DNA of 64,000 nucleotides from Ferruginibacter paludis (GTDB taxonomy: Bacteria > Bacteroidota > Bacteroidia > Chitinophagales > Chitinophagaceae), in NCBI RefSeq assembly GCF_030409685.1, contig NZ_JAUFQJ010000007.1, positions 434,001 to 498,000 on the forward strand, read 5' to 3'. Positions within the stretch are counted from its first letter, which is position 1, and each line of letters starts with the position of its first letter. A program made the translations under genes and the position numbers. Positions 44,033-52,197 of this stretch are shown piece by piece. Below the pieces are notes generated by a model, which saw only the letters and a list, made by a program, of their open reading frames with translations, made no database searches and was not told where the DNA came from.

Positions 44033-45061
44033 TTATTTTTTATCTGCAACAAATTGGTTACTCTCTACATCTTTTAAAAATTTAATGAGGGTATTAAAAT
44101 AATTTTGCTGGTCATCATACATACTCATATGGCTTCCGTTGGGGCATAAGTAGGTGTGACTGTAAGGAATTAGCTGTCCCTCTTTTTTCATCTCTGCCGG
44201 ATTCATTTCATCATACATTCCGCCAATGACAAGCGTTGGTACTTTAATATCCGGCAGGCGATCCCACATCTCCCAGTCCTTAAAATTTCCTGTTACATGA
44301 AATTCATCCACACCCTGCATTTGAATGTAGATAGATTGGTTTGCTTTTTTAAAAGCTCTCATTAATGGCTCCGGCCAGCGCTCCATTGGAAGCCTGCAAA
44401 TGGTTTGCGTATACAATTTACTCATCAGTAAATTTTGGTATTCCGGGGACTGGTAAGCCTTTAATTTATCCAGCGAATCATAGGTGGCTATGTCAGCCCT
44501 GGTTAAATATTTCTTTTTTAATTCTTCTGCGTAGGGCAGGTAACTTTTAATACCCGCAGTCATATTAGATAATACTGCGCCTTTTACGTGCTGCTGGTAT
44601 TTGTGTACATATTCCATGGCCAGCATGCTGCCCCAGGAATGGCCCAGTAAATAAAAAGTATCAAGCCCGAGACCTTTACGCACCTGCTCCACTTCTTCTA
44701 CGTAGCGGGCAATATTCCAAAGTGAAGTGTCTGTTGGTGCATCTGAATTGCCACAACCCAATTGATCGTAATAATAAATCTCCATGCCTTCTTTGGGCAG
44801 GAAATCTTCGAAACACTCAAAGTAGTCGTGACTAAAACCAGGGCCGCCGTGCAGCAACAATACTTTTATTTTTCCATCACCAACTTTCTTTGTCCATACA
44901 TTGTACTTACCATCTACCTGTATCATTTTAGCACCCCCGGTTTTAACAGTATAAACGCTATCCCTTGTTACGGTAGTAACGTTATTGTCTATATTTTGGG
45001 GAGATTGCGTGCATGCGAAAACAGCCCCTGCAATAATCGTAGAAAGAATTATTTTTTTCAT
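44033..45061 (-). CDS. S33 proline iminopeptidase-type alpha/beta hydrolase, lipoprotein
   Basis: A 342-residue lipoprotein (IIAGAVFAC). It has the S33 features: the oxyanion motif HGGPG in LLLHGGPGFSHDYFE, YYYDQLGCGNSDAP, nucleophile elbow GHSWGSMLAMEY, a helical cap (about 160-250), the acid in IGGMYDEMNP and the base histidine in NGSHMSMYD. Proline iminopeptidases remove N-terminal proline; related exported enzymes accept other N-terminal residues. It would act in the periplasm or at the outer membrane. It stands between an SDR gene and an intradiol dioxygenase gene, all on the minus strand. Confidence 0.9.
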   Translation of the reverse strand: MKKIILSTIIAGAVFACTQSPQNIDNNVTTVTRDSVYTVKTGGAKMIQVDGKYNVWTKKVGDGKIKVLLLHGGPGFSHDYFECFEDFLPKEGMEIYYYDQLGCGNSDAPTDTSLWNIARYVEEVEQVRKGLGLDTFYLLGHSWGSMLAMEYVHKYQQHVKGAVLSNMTAGIKSYLPYAEELKKKYLTRADIATYDSLDKLKAYQSPEYQNLLMSKLYTQTICRLPMERWPEPLMRAFKKANQSIYIQMQGVDEFHVTGNFKDWEMWDRLPDIKVPTLVIGGMYDEMNPAEMKKEGQLIPYSHTYLCPNGSHMSMYDDQQNYFNTLIKFLKDVESNQFVADKK

Positions 45062-45223
45062 TTTTTATGTTGCTTTTAGTTAGCTGGTCAGGTACTGGTC
45101 TTTCATTTTGCCGTACGATCTAAGTTTTTTAATTACTCCATCAATAGCTTCCAAAGTTTTCGGCAACCCCTGATAAATAGAAAATCATTTTTCGATTATT
45201 TTTTAACGCCGGAAAAAAGAAGG

Positions 45224-46120
45224 CTATTTTCCTTTTACATAGGTAGCAACATGTTTAACCAAATCGTCATCAACATAGTTTTCAGTAAGCTTCACAGCAC
45301 CAGATTCCATAAGTTCAAAATGAAGTTTCCAGTACATGCCGGGCGGATTGTTTGCTTCTTCAAAAGTGTTGTTGCCGGAATATTCAAACTTATTGCCGAA
45401 GGCTTCATTTTTCATCCACAATACATTGTTTTTACTGAAAAGTTCCACGGGTTTATTTTTATTGGAGCTATCAGTATAAGTGCCGGTTAACTTTTCTACT
45501 GTTGCAGCTTCCAGCTGTAATACTTCCGCCATACTTACATTGTACACTACTTTCCGTGTACCATTGTTTAATTTTTGCACATTTAAAATCCGCGCCTTTG
45601 CTTTTTGTGAAGAAGCGTACCGGTCTTTTTTGATGTGGATATCACCTGTAAAATAAAGTTGTGTTACCAATGGCTGATATCCTTCAGCAGTGATCATTAA
45701 ATGAAAATGCGCCGGACGTATATGGCCGCCACCAGCATCATAGGCCACCGGTAAAATAGTAGTAAAAGAATAATTGCCATTATCGTCAGACCAGGTAGTA
45801 CCGCGGTACCGGAATTCAGCTGAAGTATTATCATATACCCCTTTGGCATCGCAATGCCACAACTCAATTTTGGCTTTTTGATAAGGGGTTTTACAATCCT
45901 TATGCCTGATGATACCACTCAGTTCGATTGGATTACCTGGCTCATCTTTTAATGCCAGGTTATTTTTAACGGGGCTGCCGGGCCGGTAGAAGGGGCCAAG
46001 TATATCGGTGGTTGTTTCGCAGTCGCCAATATAATTGTTACCGTCAAATTGTATAAACCCGTAAGCGCTTAAAGCAACTGCTCCCAGCGCTGAATTTTTA
46101 ATGAAGGCTCTCCGTTGCAT
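45224..46120 (-). CDS. Exported intradiol ring-cleavage dioxygenase-like protein (copy 2)
   Basis: A 298-residue protein starting at the ATG at 46120, which gives the same Tat-like start as copy 1 (MQRRAFIKNSALGAVALSAYG); the longer in-frame start is not supported. Core motifs: TDILGPFYRPGSP, IELWHCDAKGVYDN, FRYRGTTW, TTILPVAYDAGGGHIRPAHFHLMI, so the tyrosine and His-x-His iron ligands are conserved. It has the same C-terminal beta-rich module as copy 1 (YTDSSNKNKPVELF, FEYSGNNTFEEANNP, FELMESGAVKL), confirming duplication of the whole gene. It begins the group of ABM-like, DUF2306 and RidA genes read from upstream. Confidence 0.87.
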   Translation of the reverse strand: MQRRAFIKNSALGAVALSAYGFIQFDGNNYIGDCETTTDILGPFYRPGSPVKNNLALKDEPGNPIELSGIIRHKDCKTPYQKAKIELWHCDAKGVYDNTSAEFRYRGTTWSDDNGNYSFTTILPVAYDAGGGHIRPAHFHLMITAEGYQPLVTQLYFTGDIHIKKDRYASSQKAKARILNVQKLNNGTRKVVYNVSMAEVLQLEAATVEKLTGTYTDSSNKNKPVELFSKNNVLWMKNEAFGNKFEYSGNNTFEEANNPPGMYWKLHFELMESGAVKLTENYVDDDLVKHVATYVKGK

Positions 46121-46203
46121 GCTGTTTTTTTTTGTGATGATGAAGTGTTTAAACAAGTTATAAATAAACCACACTGTTACGGGTGGTTTAAATCCTGCTT
46201 AAC

Positions 46204-46938
46204 TTATTCCGCTTGGTTATAATATTCAATTTTTGGAGCACCAGTCACACCTGCATCTGTCATTAATTTTTTTAATTCAGGTGAACTGATTCTTGCTTTT
46301 GCTTTTGCCATGTCTTTAATATCAAATATTATTTGCACCGTGTTGGAATCATCAATGGCGCGGGACAGTACTACATCAACCAATCCGTTAGCAGACCTTG
46401 TTGCGGGGCCTTCGCCATCATATACTTTTAGCCAGGCAGCATAGTCTTTTACTTTGTGGGTGATGATTACCCATTGCTTTTCTTTTGAATCAGGATTAAA
46501 GCGGGTTACATGATAATAACCAATTTCCGGTTTTGACACCACGCCGTTTTTATCCATCACATCTTTCAGTCTCGGATCTGCGGCAAATGCTTTTGCTTTT
46601 TGTACATCAGAAACCAATAATGTAACTGATACATCATTTGGTTTATCCAGGCTTCTCGCCAATACTAAAGAGCTCAAACCGCTTGCTGCACGGGCCGCTG
46701 AATCAAGGTCGAATGCCTTTTTCCAGCTGGTATAATCTTTTACCGCATGGTTGATTTCCATCATATCAAAAGGTGCAGCAATTTTGGGGGCTTCGGGTGT
46801 GGCGGCTATTGTTACTACCGCGGTGTCTTGCTTTTTTGCTGGTTCTTCTGTTTTTTCAGGAGTGCTGTTGCATGAAAAAAGAGTAACCATGATTGAGGCC
46901 ATTAAAACTGGCTTTGCATTTTTTTGAATAAAGTTCAT
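46204..46938 (-). CDS. Lipoprotein with two tandem ABM/dimeric alpha-beta-barrel-like domains
   Basis: A 244-residue lipoprotein (TLFSC lipobox, cysteine near 23). The mature part consists of an acidic-lysine linker and two tandem copies of a ferredoxin-like (antibiotic biosynthesis monooxygenase-like) unit: HAVKDYTSWKKAFDLD...ASGLSSLVLARSLD (about 63-150) and HKVKDYAAWLKVYDGE...ANGLVDVVLSRAID (about 160-240), each ending with a short helix-strand and PKIEYY or PEIGYY. The pair forms a built-in dimer as expected for this fold. A third, free unit of the same type is encoded at 47740-48006. Ligand or reaction unknown. Confidence 0.65.
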   Translation of the reverse strand: MNFIQKNAKPVLMASIMVTLFSCNSTPEKTEEPAKKQDTAVVTIAATPEAPKIAAPFDMMEINHAVKDYTSWKKAFDLDSAARAASGLSSLVLARSLDKPNDVSVTLLVSDVQKAKAFAADPRLKDVMDKNGVVSKPEIGYYHVTRFNPDSKEKQWVIITHKVKDYAAWLKVYDGEGPATRSANGLVDVVLSRAIDDSNTVQIIFDIKDMAKAKARISSPELKKLMTDAGVTGAPKIEYYNQAE

Positions 46939-46978
46939 GTTGTTAGTTTTTTAAAATGATTGTGTTATGTTGTTGGGC

Positions 46979-47623
46979 TTAATAAGCATTATTGTATTTC
47001 GAGCTGAGTACTATTTCGGTAATAAGCAATGGAACTGTCCAGCAAAGCCATATGATTGCCGGGCCTCTTTCTGTAAATTTTTCCATCAGTTGGATGGCTA
47101 TGGAAGAGTCATTCAGCCACCGGAATGTTACAAATGCAAAAGTGACCACATAACTCCTGATCATCCATTCCCTGTGCTGCATGATGCGTCCACGCATAAC
47201 AGAAATATAGGCCATAGTTGCAGTGGTCATCCATGCAAATGCCAGCGCCTGTAAACCCAGCGCCCAGGAAAAATTAACTTTGATGGCACTTGTCCAGGCC
47301 AGGTAAGTAGAACAAACTGTGCCGATTAAAATAGACAACAGGTAGCTGCGTCCCATCCAACGGTGGGTGGTGATGTATTTATTTCTGAAGGCTCTCCAAA
47401 ACTGGAAAGGACCGATGGCAAGCGCCAGCAATCCCCCGGAAATGTGGCCAATAAGCGGCCATTTATAATTCCAGTACCTGCCAAAAGTGGCTTGCTTAAA
47501 ACCAAAATAGGGTAAAGCATGTTGTATCACAAATTTGCCGGCGAATGCAATCAGTAACAAGGAAATAACCAGTTGCCAGTTTACTTTGGGCTGCTGGATG
47601 GGGATCAGTTTAGATTGTGCCAT
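46979..47623 (-). CDS. DUF2306 membrane protein (copy 2)
   Basis: A 214-residue, about six-helix membrane protein of exactly the same length as the copy at 26349. Shared family motifs: WPLIGHISGGLLALAIGPFQFWRAFRNKYITTHRWMGRSYLLSI and MQHREWMIRSYVVTFAFVTFRWL. The histidines in H-x-W-M-G-R-S-Y and H-R-E-W are conserved in both. Function unknown. It lies between the double ABM-like lipoprotein and the single ABM-like gene. Confidence 0.82.
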   Translation of the reverse strand: MAQSKLIPIQQPKVNWQLVISLLLIAFAGKFVIQHALPYFGFKQATFGRYWNYKWPLIGHISGGLLALAIGPFQFWRAFRNKYITTHRWMGRSYLLSILIGTVCSTYLAWTSAIKVNFSWALGLQALAFAWMTTATMAYISVMRGRIMQHREWMIRSYVVTFAFVTFRWLNDSSIAIQLMEKFTERGPAIIWLCWTVPLLITEIVLSSKYNNAY

Positions 47624-47739
47624 GGTATAAATTTTTATTTGATTGTTGGCTTTTTTTTGATTGTGCGGTGGTCGCTGTCAATGTTCTATGTACCCGGCCA
47701 ATTACTGCCGGACTGCTTCACATGCGGCAGTACAGTGCA

Positions 47740-48006
47740 TTATAAATCCACTGGCATAGACAGTATTACTGGATCCAACACGGTGTGCAATTCTTTTACT
47801 GCATGATTTTTTGGGTCATTGATGATGGCGCCCAGCAGCGCAACATCCATTGTTTCTATTACTAGTAGCACAGAATTCGGATCGTCTGTATCCTGGAATG
47901 TTTTAAAACTTGTTACTGCAGGAGCAAACAGGTTTACCCTGTCCTGGTGGCCTTTAAGCCATGCATCAATGCCTCTTACTTTGTGTCTGGCTAGGATCGT
48001 TGGCAT
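47740..48006 (-). CDS. Small ABM-like (ferredoxin-fold) protein
   Basis: An 88-residue cytoplasmic protein without signal peptide. The pattern ARHKVRGIDAWLKGHQDRVNLF, then a variable strand, VLLVIETMDVALLGAIINDP and a C-terminal KELHTVLDPV matches the unit duplicated in the lipoprotein at 46204-46938 (kVkDyaaWlk). It is a single alpha-beta unit that would work as a homodimer. Function unknown. A stable hairpin lies 8 bases past its stop codon. Confidence 0.6.
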   Translation of the reverse strand: MPTILARHKVRGIDAWLKGHQDRVNLFAPAVTSFKTFQDTDDPNSVLLVIETMDVALLGAIINDPKNHAVKELHTVLDPVILSMPVDL

Positions 48007-48097
48007 GTTGATTATATTTAATGGTGATGGGGCGTTTTATTGCTCGGTTGTTTTTTTAGCTAACCTTTGGGCTTGTTGTTACTACATGTTGTTCCCA

Positions 48098-48610
48098 TTA
48101 TTTTACCTTATGCGCTTCCATGTCTATCTCAATCAATTGTCCCACCAATGCCAGCCCTTTTACTTCCAGCCAGGTACCTGTGGGAAATTGTTTTTTATAA
48201 ACTGAGTTACGAAAACCGGATACTTTGATGAACTCCGCCATATTGGTGGTATAAATGTTTTCAGCTACCACTTCATCGATTGTGTAACCATAATGCTGCA
48301 GAATTTTTTCCAGATCACTATAACAATTTTTCATTTGTAATTCCATGTTTCCCGGTCCAATAATTACCCCTGAATCATTCATACTAACGGCGCCTGAAAT
48401 TTTAAGATCGTTGCCGATTTTAACCGCATGTGTATAGCCATATTCTTTTTCCAGTTTTGGCCGCAGGTTAAAGTATTCCGGGGCTTCGGCGGTTGCTTCT
48501 TTTGTTAGGGGGGCAGTTGCCTCTTGGTGTTGGGGTGGAACATGATTGCAGCGAATAAAGAGTAGTGCACAGGCTGAAAGAATGCAGGCAAATAAAAATA
48601 ATTTTATCAT
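48098..48610 (-). CDS. RidA family lipoprotein
   Basis: A 170-residue RidA/YjgF-fold protein. Classical RidA is a cytoplasmic 2-aminoacrylate or enamine deaminase; this copy is exported as a lipoprotein (LLFIRC), so it should act outside the cytoplasm, possibly on other substrates. Family features: YGYTHAVKIGNDLKISGAVSMNDSGVIIGPGNMELQMKNCYSDLEKILQHYGYTIDEVVAENIYTTNM and TGTWLEVKGLALVGQLIEIDMEA, where an arginine critical for deaminase activity (near the end of classical RidA) is not seen at the usual place. It is the first gene of the minus-strand island. Confidence 0.82.
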   Translation of the reverse strand: MIKLFLFACILSACALLFIRCNHVPPQHQEATAPLTKEATAEAPEYFNLRPKLEKEYGYTHAVKIGNDLKISGAVSMNDSGVIIGPGNMELQMKNCYSDLEKILQHYGYTIDEVVAENIYTTNMAEFIKVSGFRNSVYKKQFPTGTWLEVKGLALVGQLIEIDMEAHKVK

Positions 48611-49280
48611 TGGTGTAAGTGTATTGAAATAAAAAATAATGTTGCTTATCTAACTAATAAAAATTGATGCTATTTTTTTTCAGGCTATTACTACGCTAAG
48701 TCGAATGACCGTTCCGTTCACATTCATTTTAATCAATTCTTTATTATGGGAGGTGTTGTTGGATCTGCTTATTTTTCAGGGGGTGGTGTAACGAACAATT
48801 GGAGGTGCAGTTTTTATATGATACGACGAAGCATCATCGAAATGATTTAAAAAGGAGGAATGATTTTATTCATCCCTCCTTATGCATTGATTAGATTCCC
48901 GCCTTATCAATACTATCTTTCAGCAAACCCGGTCGTTAAAAAAACTATTCCGCAACAGTTGCCTGAATAATTAACCAGTATTGTCCTGTTTATTAGCTGT
49001 TCATTTTTACGATGGCTTTTTCATTTGAAGTGAAGCGCCATTAAGCGAATATTTCTTGTGTAAACTTAACAATTGGATATAAGGATTTACAGCACTTGAG
49101 GACCAAAGGGCGGTAAAACTGTCCGTAGATGGGCTATTCTTTACCGGACCGGCCATTACAATTGTTCAGGGTAGATGCAGCGTCTATTTTAGAAGTGAAA
49201 GTTGAACGTTTCCTACAGTTTAGCCCGGAAATAAAGAAGGTAGGATAAGTTAAGTTTTTTATACTGCTGCGCTGATAAAT
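48611..49280. other. Long non-coding gap with one terminator
   Basis: No credible ORF or structured RNA was recognised in these 670 bases. The only clear element is the hairpin at 48852-48881, reported separately. The left part should contain the promoter of the RidA-headed island on the minus strand, but no good TTG/TAnnTTTG pair was found. Confidence 0.5.
48852..48881 (-). terminator. Rho-independent terminator
   Basis: AAGGAGG-AATGA and TCATC-CCTCCTT pair with small bulges, and on the minus strand TTTTTAAAT follows. It lies about 400 bases past the stop of the TPR kinase gene at 49281 and may end that transcript, whose 3' region would then be long. Confidence 0.5.
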
Positions 49281-51320
49281 TCAAGCCGCCTTTACCGGTT
49301 TAAACTCAAAATAAATATGGGTGCCATTGTTTATTTCTTCCCGCATGGAGCCGCTCAGTTGTTGTGTAAGCAAGGATACAAGTTGTCCGCCAAAACCGGT
49401 ACCTTTTGTAACGCCGGATTTACCAACGCCATTGTCCGACACCTCCAGGCGCAATGCGCCGTCCGTTTGTTTATGTAGTTTTATCTGCACTTTCCCTTTT
49501 TGTCCTTCGGGAAAGGCATATTTAAGCGTATTGGTCAATAGTTCATTTACAATTAAACCGAGCGGTACTGCAGTATCGATGTCTACATCCAACTGATCCA
49601 TGGCACATTCAACAGTTACTCTTTTTTCAGCACCAAAAGAATCCAGTATACTTTCACCTAGGTTAATAAAATAGTCTTTCATTTCAATGGCCCCAAGGTT
49701 AGTGCCCTGGTATAATTTCTGGTGTACAATGCCGATAGAATGCACGCGGTTTTGACCGGCCAGCATGGCGTCTTTGGTGTTCGGGTCATCAATCTGGGCA
49801 CTTTGCAGCGCCAGTAAGCTGCTGACCACTTCAAGGTTGTTTTTTACCCGGTGATGAATTTCTTTCAGCAGCACTTCTTTATCCATCAACAACTGGTCGC
49901 TTCGTTTTTTCTCACCTGCAATTTTGTTACGTTGGCGGAATACTACCCCCGAGAATACAAGGACCAATATCAGTACGCCAAATGCAGCGTTACGGATATT
50001 ACGCTGTCTGCTTATTTCGGCCAGCGCCGCTATATCTTTTTTTTCCTGTTCGGCTTTTATATTCGCTTCTTTTTTATCGTTTTCATATTTCATTTGCGAT
50101 GCCACCGCTTTTTTTAGTGTTTCTTTATTAAACGAACTGTCATTAATAACAATGTATTTGTGGTAATTCAGGTAAGCATCTTTCCAGTTACCAGTGGCGC
50201 TATCCAGCATAGCCATTCCGCTATAATAATCTGCCATTGACAGGTCGGCTTTTAACCCTTTATAGAGGGTTTTTGCATCACTGAATGATTTTGTAGCCTG
50301 GGGAAATTTTTTCAGGCAGGTGTAAGCCTTTCCTACGTTGGTATATAGCGTTGCCAATTCCCTTTTATGTGCGATTGATTTATAACCCGCTTCGGCGTTG
50401 GTATAATATTGAATGGCTTCCACGTACCTGCCTTGAGCAATGGATAAATTTCCCATACCATTATATACGTCCGCCAGCAGATTTACATCCTTTGATTCAT
50501 TGGCAAAGCGGAGCGCATTCGTATAATAGTTCGTTGCTTCTGAAAAGTTGCCGGTTGCATTGTAAATTTCGCCAATGCTCAGGTTGGAGTAGGCTTCTTT
50601 AAGTTTGTTGCCCGACCCATGGATAATCTGTAAACTTTGTTTAAGATATTTTAAAGCATCGGGGTAGTTGCCAATTTCTTTAAAATTTTTCCCTAACTGC
50701 AGCATTGCATAGTAGATGGAATTTATATCGCCTATTTCTTCAGTCACTTTCAGGTAAGCGTACCCGATTTTTGTCTCTTCCGCCGTGTTACCTTGTACGC
50801 CGTACATATACCTCAATATATCGTATGCCATAGCGAGGTTAGTTTTATCGTTGTCTGCCATACACAGCTTTACTGATTTTAGTAAATACGGTTCAGCTTG
50901 TGCATATTTACCGTCATCCAGGTAGTCCTGACCTATCTCTATCAGGATATACCGGGCATATCCATTATTGAGTTGTTGAAAAACTTTCAGTGCTTCAAAA
51001 TGATTATTCAGTGCCTCGGCAAAATCGCCCATCCGCCAGTTAAGACGACCTATCCTGTCTTTGATCTTCGCAATACCGATTTTCCAGCCGGTTGTTGTGG
51101 CCAGTTCCAAAGCCGCTGTCTGGTAATCCAATCCCTCTTTAGGTTTATAATAAACATATGCACTCATGATATTGAAGTACAGGTTCACTTTGGTTGTATC
51201 TTCTTTCATCCCGGCTAATGCAGCAACCAATGAGTCTACCAGGAATTTCCCTTTTTTTTGGGCACAGCAATGATGATGCAATAAATTGCTGACAACGAAA
51301 AGTAAAAAGATTTTTTTCAT
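49281..51320 (-). CDS. TPR-repeat sensor histidine kinase (HisKA_2), copy 1
   Basis: A 679-residue periplasmic-sensor kinase. A signal peptide (VVSNLLHHHCCAQ) is followed by about eight TPR-type repeats in the periplasm (about 35-400, with YNGMGNLSIAQGRYVEAIQYYTNA as a clear unit), a transmembrane helix (about 440-460, AAFGVLILVLVFSGVVF), then HisKA_2 with phospho-acceptor H490 in EIHHRVKNNL and HATPase_c (NELLTNTLKYAF N box, DNGVGK, GTGFGGQLV). It is paralogous to the kinase at 52181-54187; a LytTR response regulator gene lies between them. Periplasmic TPRs probably bind a partner protein or peptide. The signal is unknown. Confidence 0.92.
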   Translation of the reverse strand: MKKIFLLFVVSNLLHHHCCAQKKGKFLVDSLVAALAGMKEDTTKVNLYFNIMSAYVYYKPKEGLDYQTAALELATTTGWKIGIAKIKDRIGRLNWRMGDFAEALNNHFEALKVFQQLNNGYARYILIEIGQDYLDDGKYAQAEPYLLKSVKLCMADNDKTNLAMAYDILRYMYGVQGNTAEETKIGYAYLKVTEEIGDINSIYYAMLQLGKNFKEIGNYPDALKYLKQSLQIIHGSGNKLKEAYSNLSIGEIYNATGNFSEATNYYTNALRFANESKDVNLLADVYNGMGNLSIAQGRYVEAIQYYTNAEAGYKSIAHKRELATLYTNVGKAYTCLKKFPQATKSFSDAKTLYKGLKADLSMADYYSGMAMLDSATGNWKDAYLNYHKYIVINDSSFNKETLKKAVASQMKYENDKKEANIKAEQEKKDIAALAEISRQRNIRNAAFGVLILVLVFSGVVFRQRNKIAGEKKRSDQLLMDKEVLLKEIHHRVKNNLEVVSSLLALQSAQIDDPNTKDAMLAGQNRVHSIGIVHQKLYQGTNLGAIEMKDYFINLGESILDSFGAEKRVTVECAMDQLDVDIDTAVPLGLIVNELLTNTLKYAFPEGQKGKVQIKLHKQTDGALRLEVSDNGVGKSGVTKGTGFGGQLVSLLTQQLSGSMREEINNGTHIYFEFKPVKAA

Positions 51321-51450
51321 ATTAACTAAATGCTTTTTTGCCAGGTGGATGTTTCCGGGAACCTGTTCTTGTATCGGCCGAAACTTTTTACAGGAAGATG
51401 GTTACATCGAAAAAAACATTACAACCTTTTGGCAAAAGCAGATGGAAGTA

Positions 51451-52197
51451 TTACAAAGTCTGCATCCGGTGCATCAGTTGTTCCCGCATACCCGTACCCA
51501 ACGGCACCGCTTTATTTCCAATCATCACATGGCTTTCCGCTACCTCGTCTACATGCGTAATGTTGATGAGGTAAGAGCGGTGTATGCGCATGAACAGCTG
51601 CATGCTCATTTTCTCTTCTATTGTTTTAAGTGTTGTTGACAAGAGGTATTCACGGTTACTGGTAAAAATGCGGCTGTAGTTGCGGTCGGCCTCCATGTAC
51701 AGAATATCTCCAAGCATAACTTTTATCATTTTCTCCTTATGCCTTATAAAGATTCGGTCGCTTAAAATAAAAGACTGTTCTTCTTCTGTTTTATTTTCCA
51801 TTGGTAAGCCGCCGGCGTTTTCTGCCATGCGGCTAATGGTAAGTTCTATTGCCCGTTGCAGATCGAGCTGCTTAAAAGGCTTTGCAATAAAAGCATATGG
51901 CTTGGTTGATTTAGCCCGGTTAAAAGTAGCTTCATCTGAATTGGCGGTCAGGTAAATGATCGGGATGGATCCCTGTTGTTGTAATGCTACTGCAGTCTCA
52001 ATGCCGTCCAGCTTTCCTTTCAGGTTAATATCCAGCAGTATGATATCGGGTTTATTTTCTTTGGCGTGCAGGATGGCTTCTTCTCCACGCGGCAGTATAC
52101 CAGTAACCTCGTAACCGAGGCTGGTTAGCTGCATGGAAATTTTTGCCCCGATGATCATCTCATCTTCTACAACCAGTATTTTAACGGGTGTGCTCAT
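51451..52197 (-). CDS. LytTR-type response regulator
   Basis: A 248-residue response regulator. Receiver (about 5-125): ILVVEDEMIIG, phospho-acceptor D56 in IILLDINLKG, IYLTANSD and the lysine in FIAKPFK. LytTR DNA-binding domain (about 140-246): FIRHKEKMIKVMLGDILYMEADRNYSRIFTSNREYLLSTTLKTIEEKM, RIHRSYLINITHVDE. The coding region overlaps the end of the upstream kinase gene by 17 bases, a sign of translational coupling, and the second kinase follows 130 bases downstream. It is the likely common output of both TPR kinases. Confidence 0.95.
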   Translation of the reverse strand: MSTPVKILVVEDEMIIGAKISMQLTSLGYEVTGILPRGEEAILHAKENKPDIILLDINLKGKLDGIETAVALQQQGSIPIIYLTANSDEATFNRAKSTKPYAFIAKPFKQLDLQRAIELTISRMAENAGGLPMENKTEEEQSFILSDRIFIRHKEKMIKVMLGDILYMEADRNYSRIFTSNREYLLSTTLKTIEEKMSMQLFMRIHRSYLINITHVDEVAESHVMIGNKAVPLGTGMREQLMHRMQTL

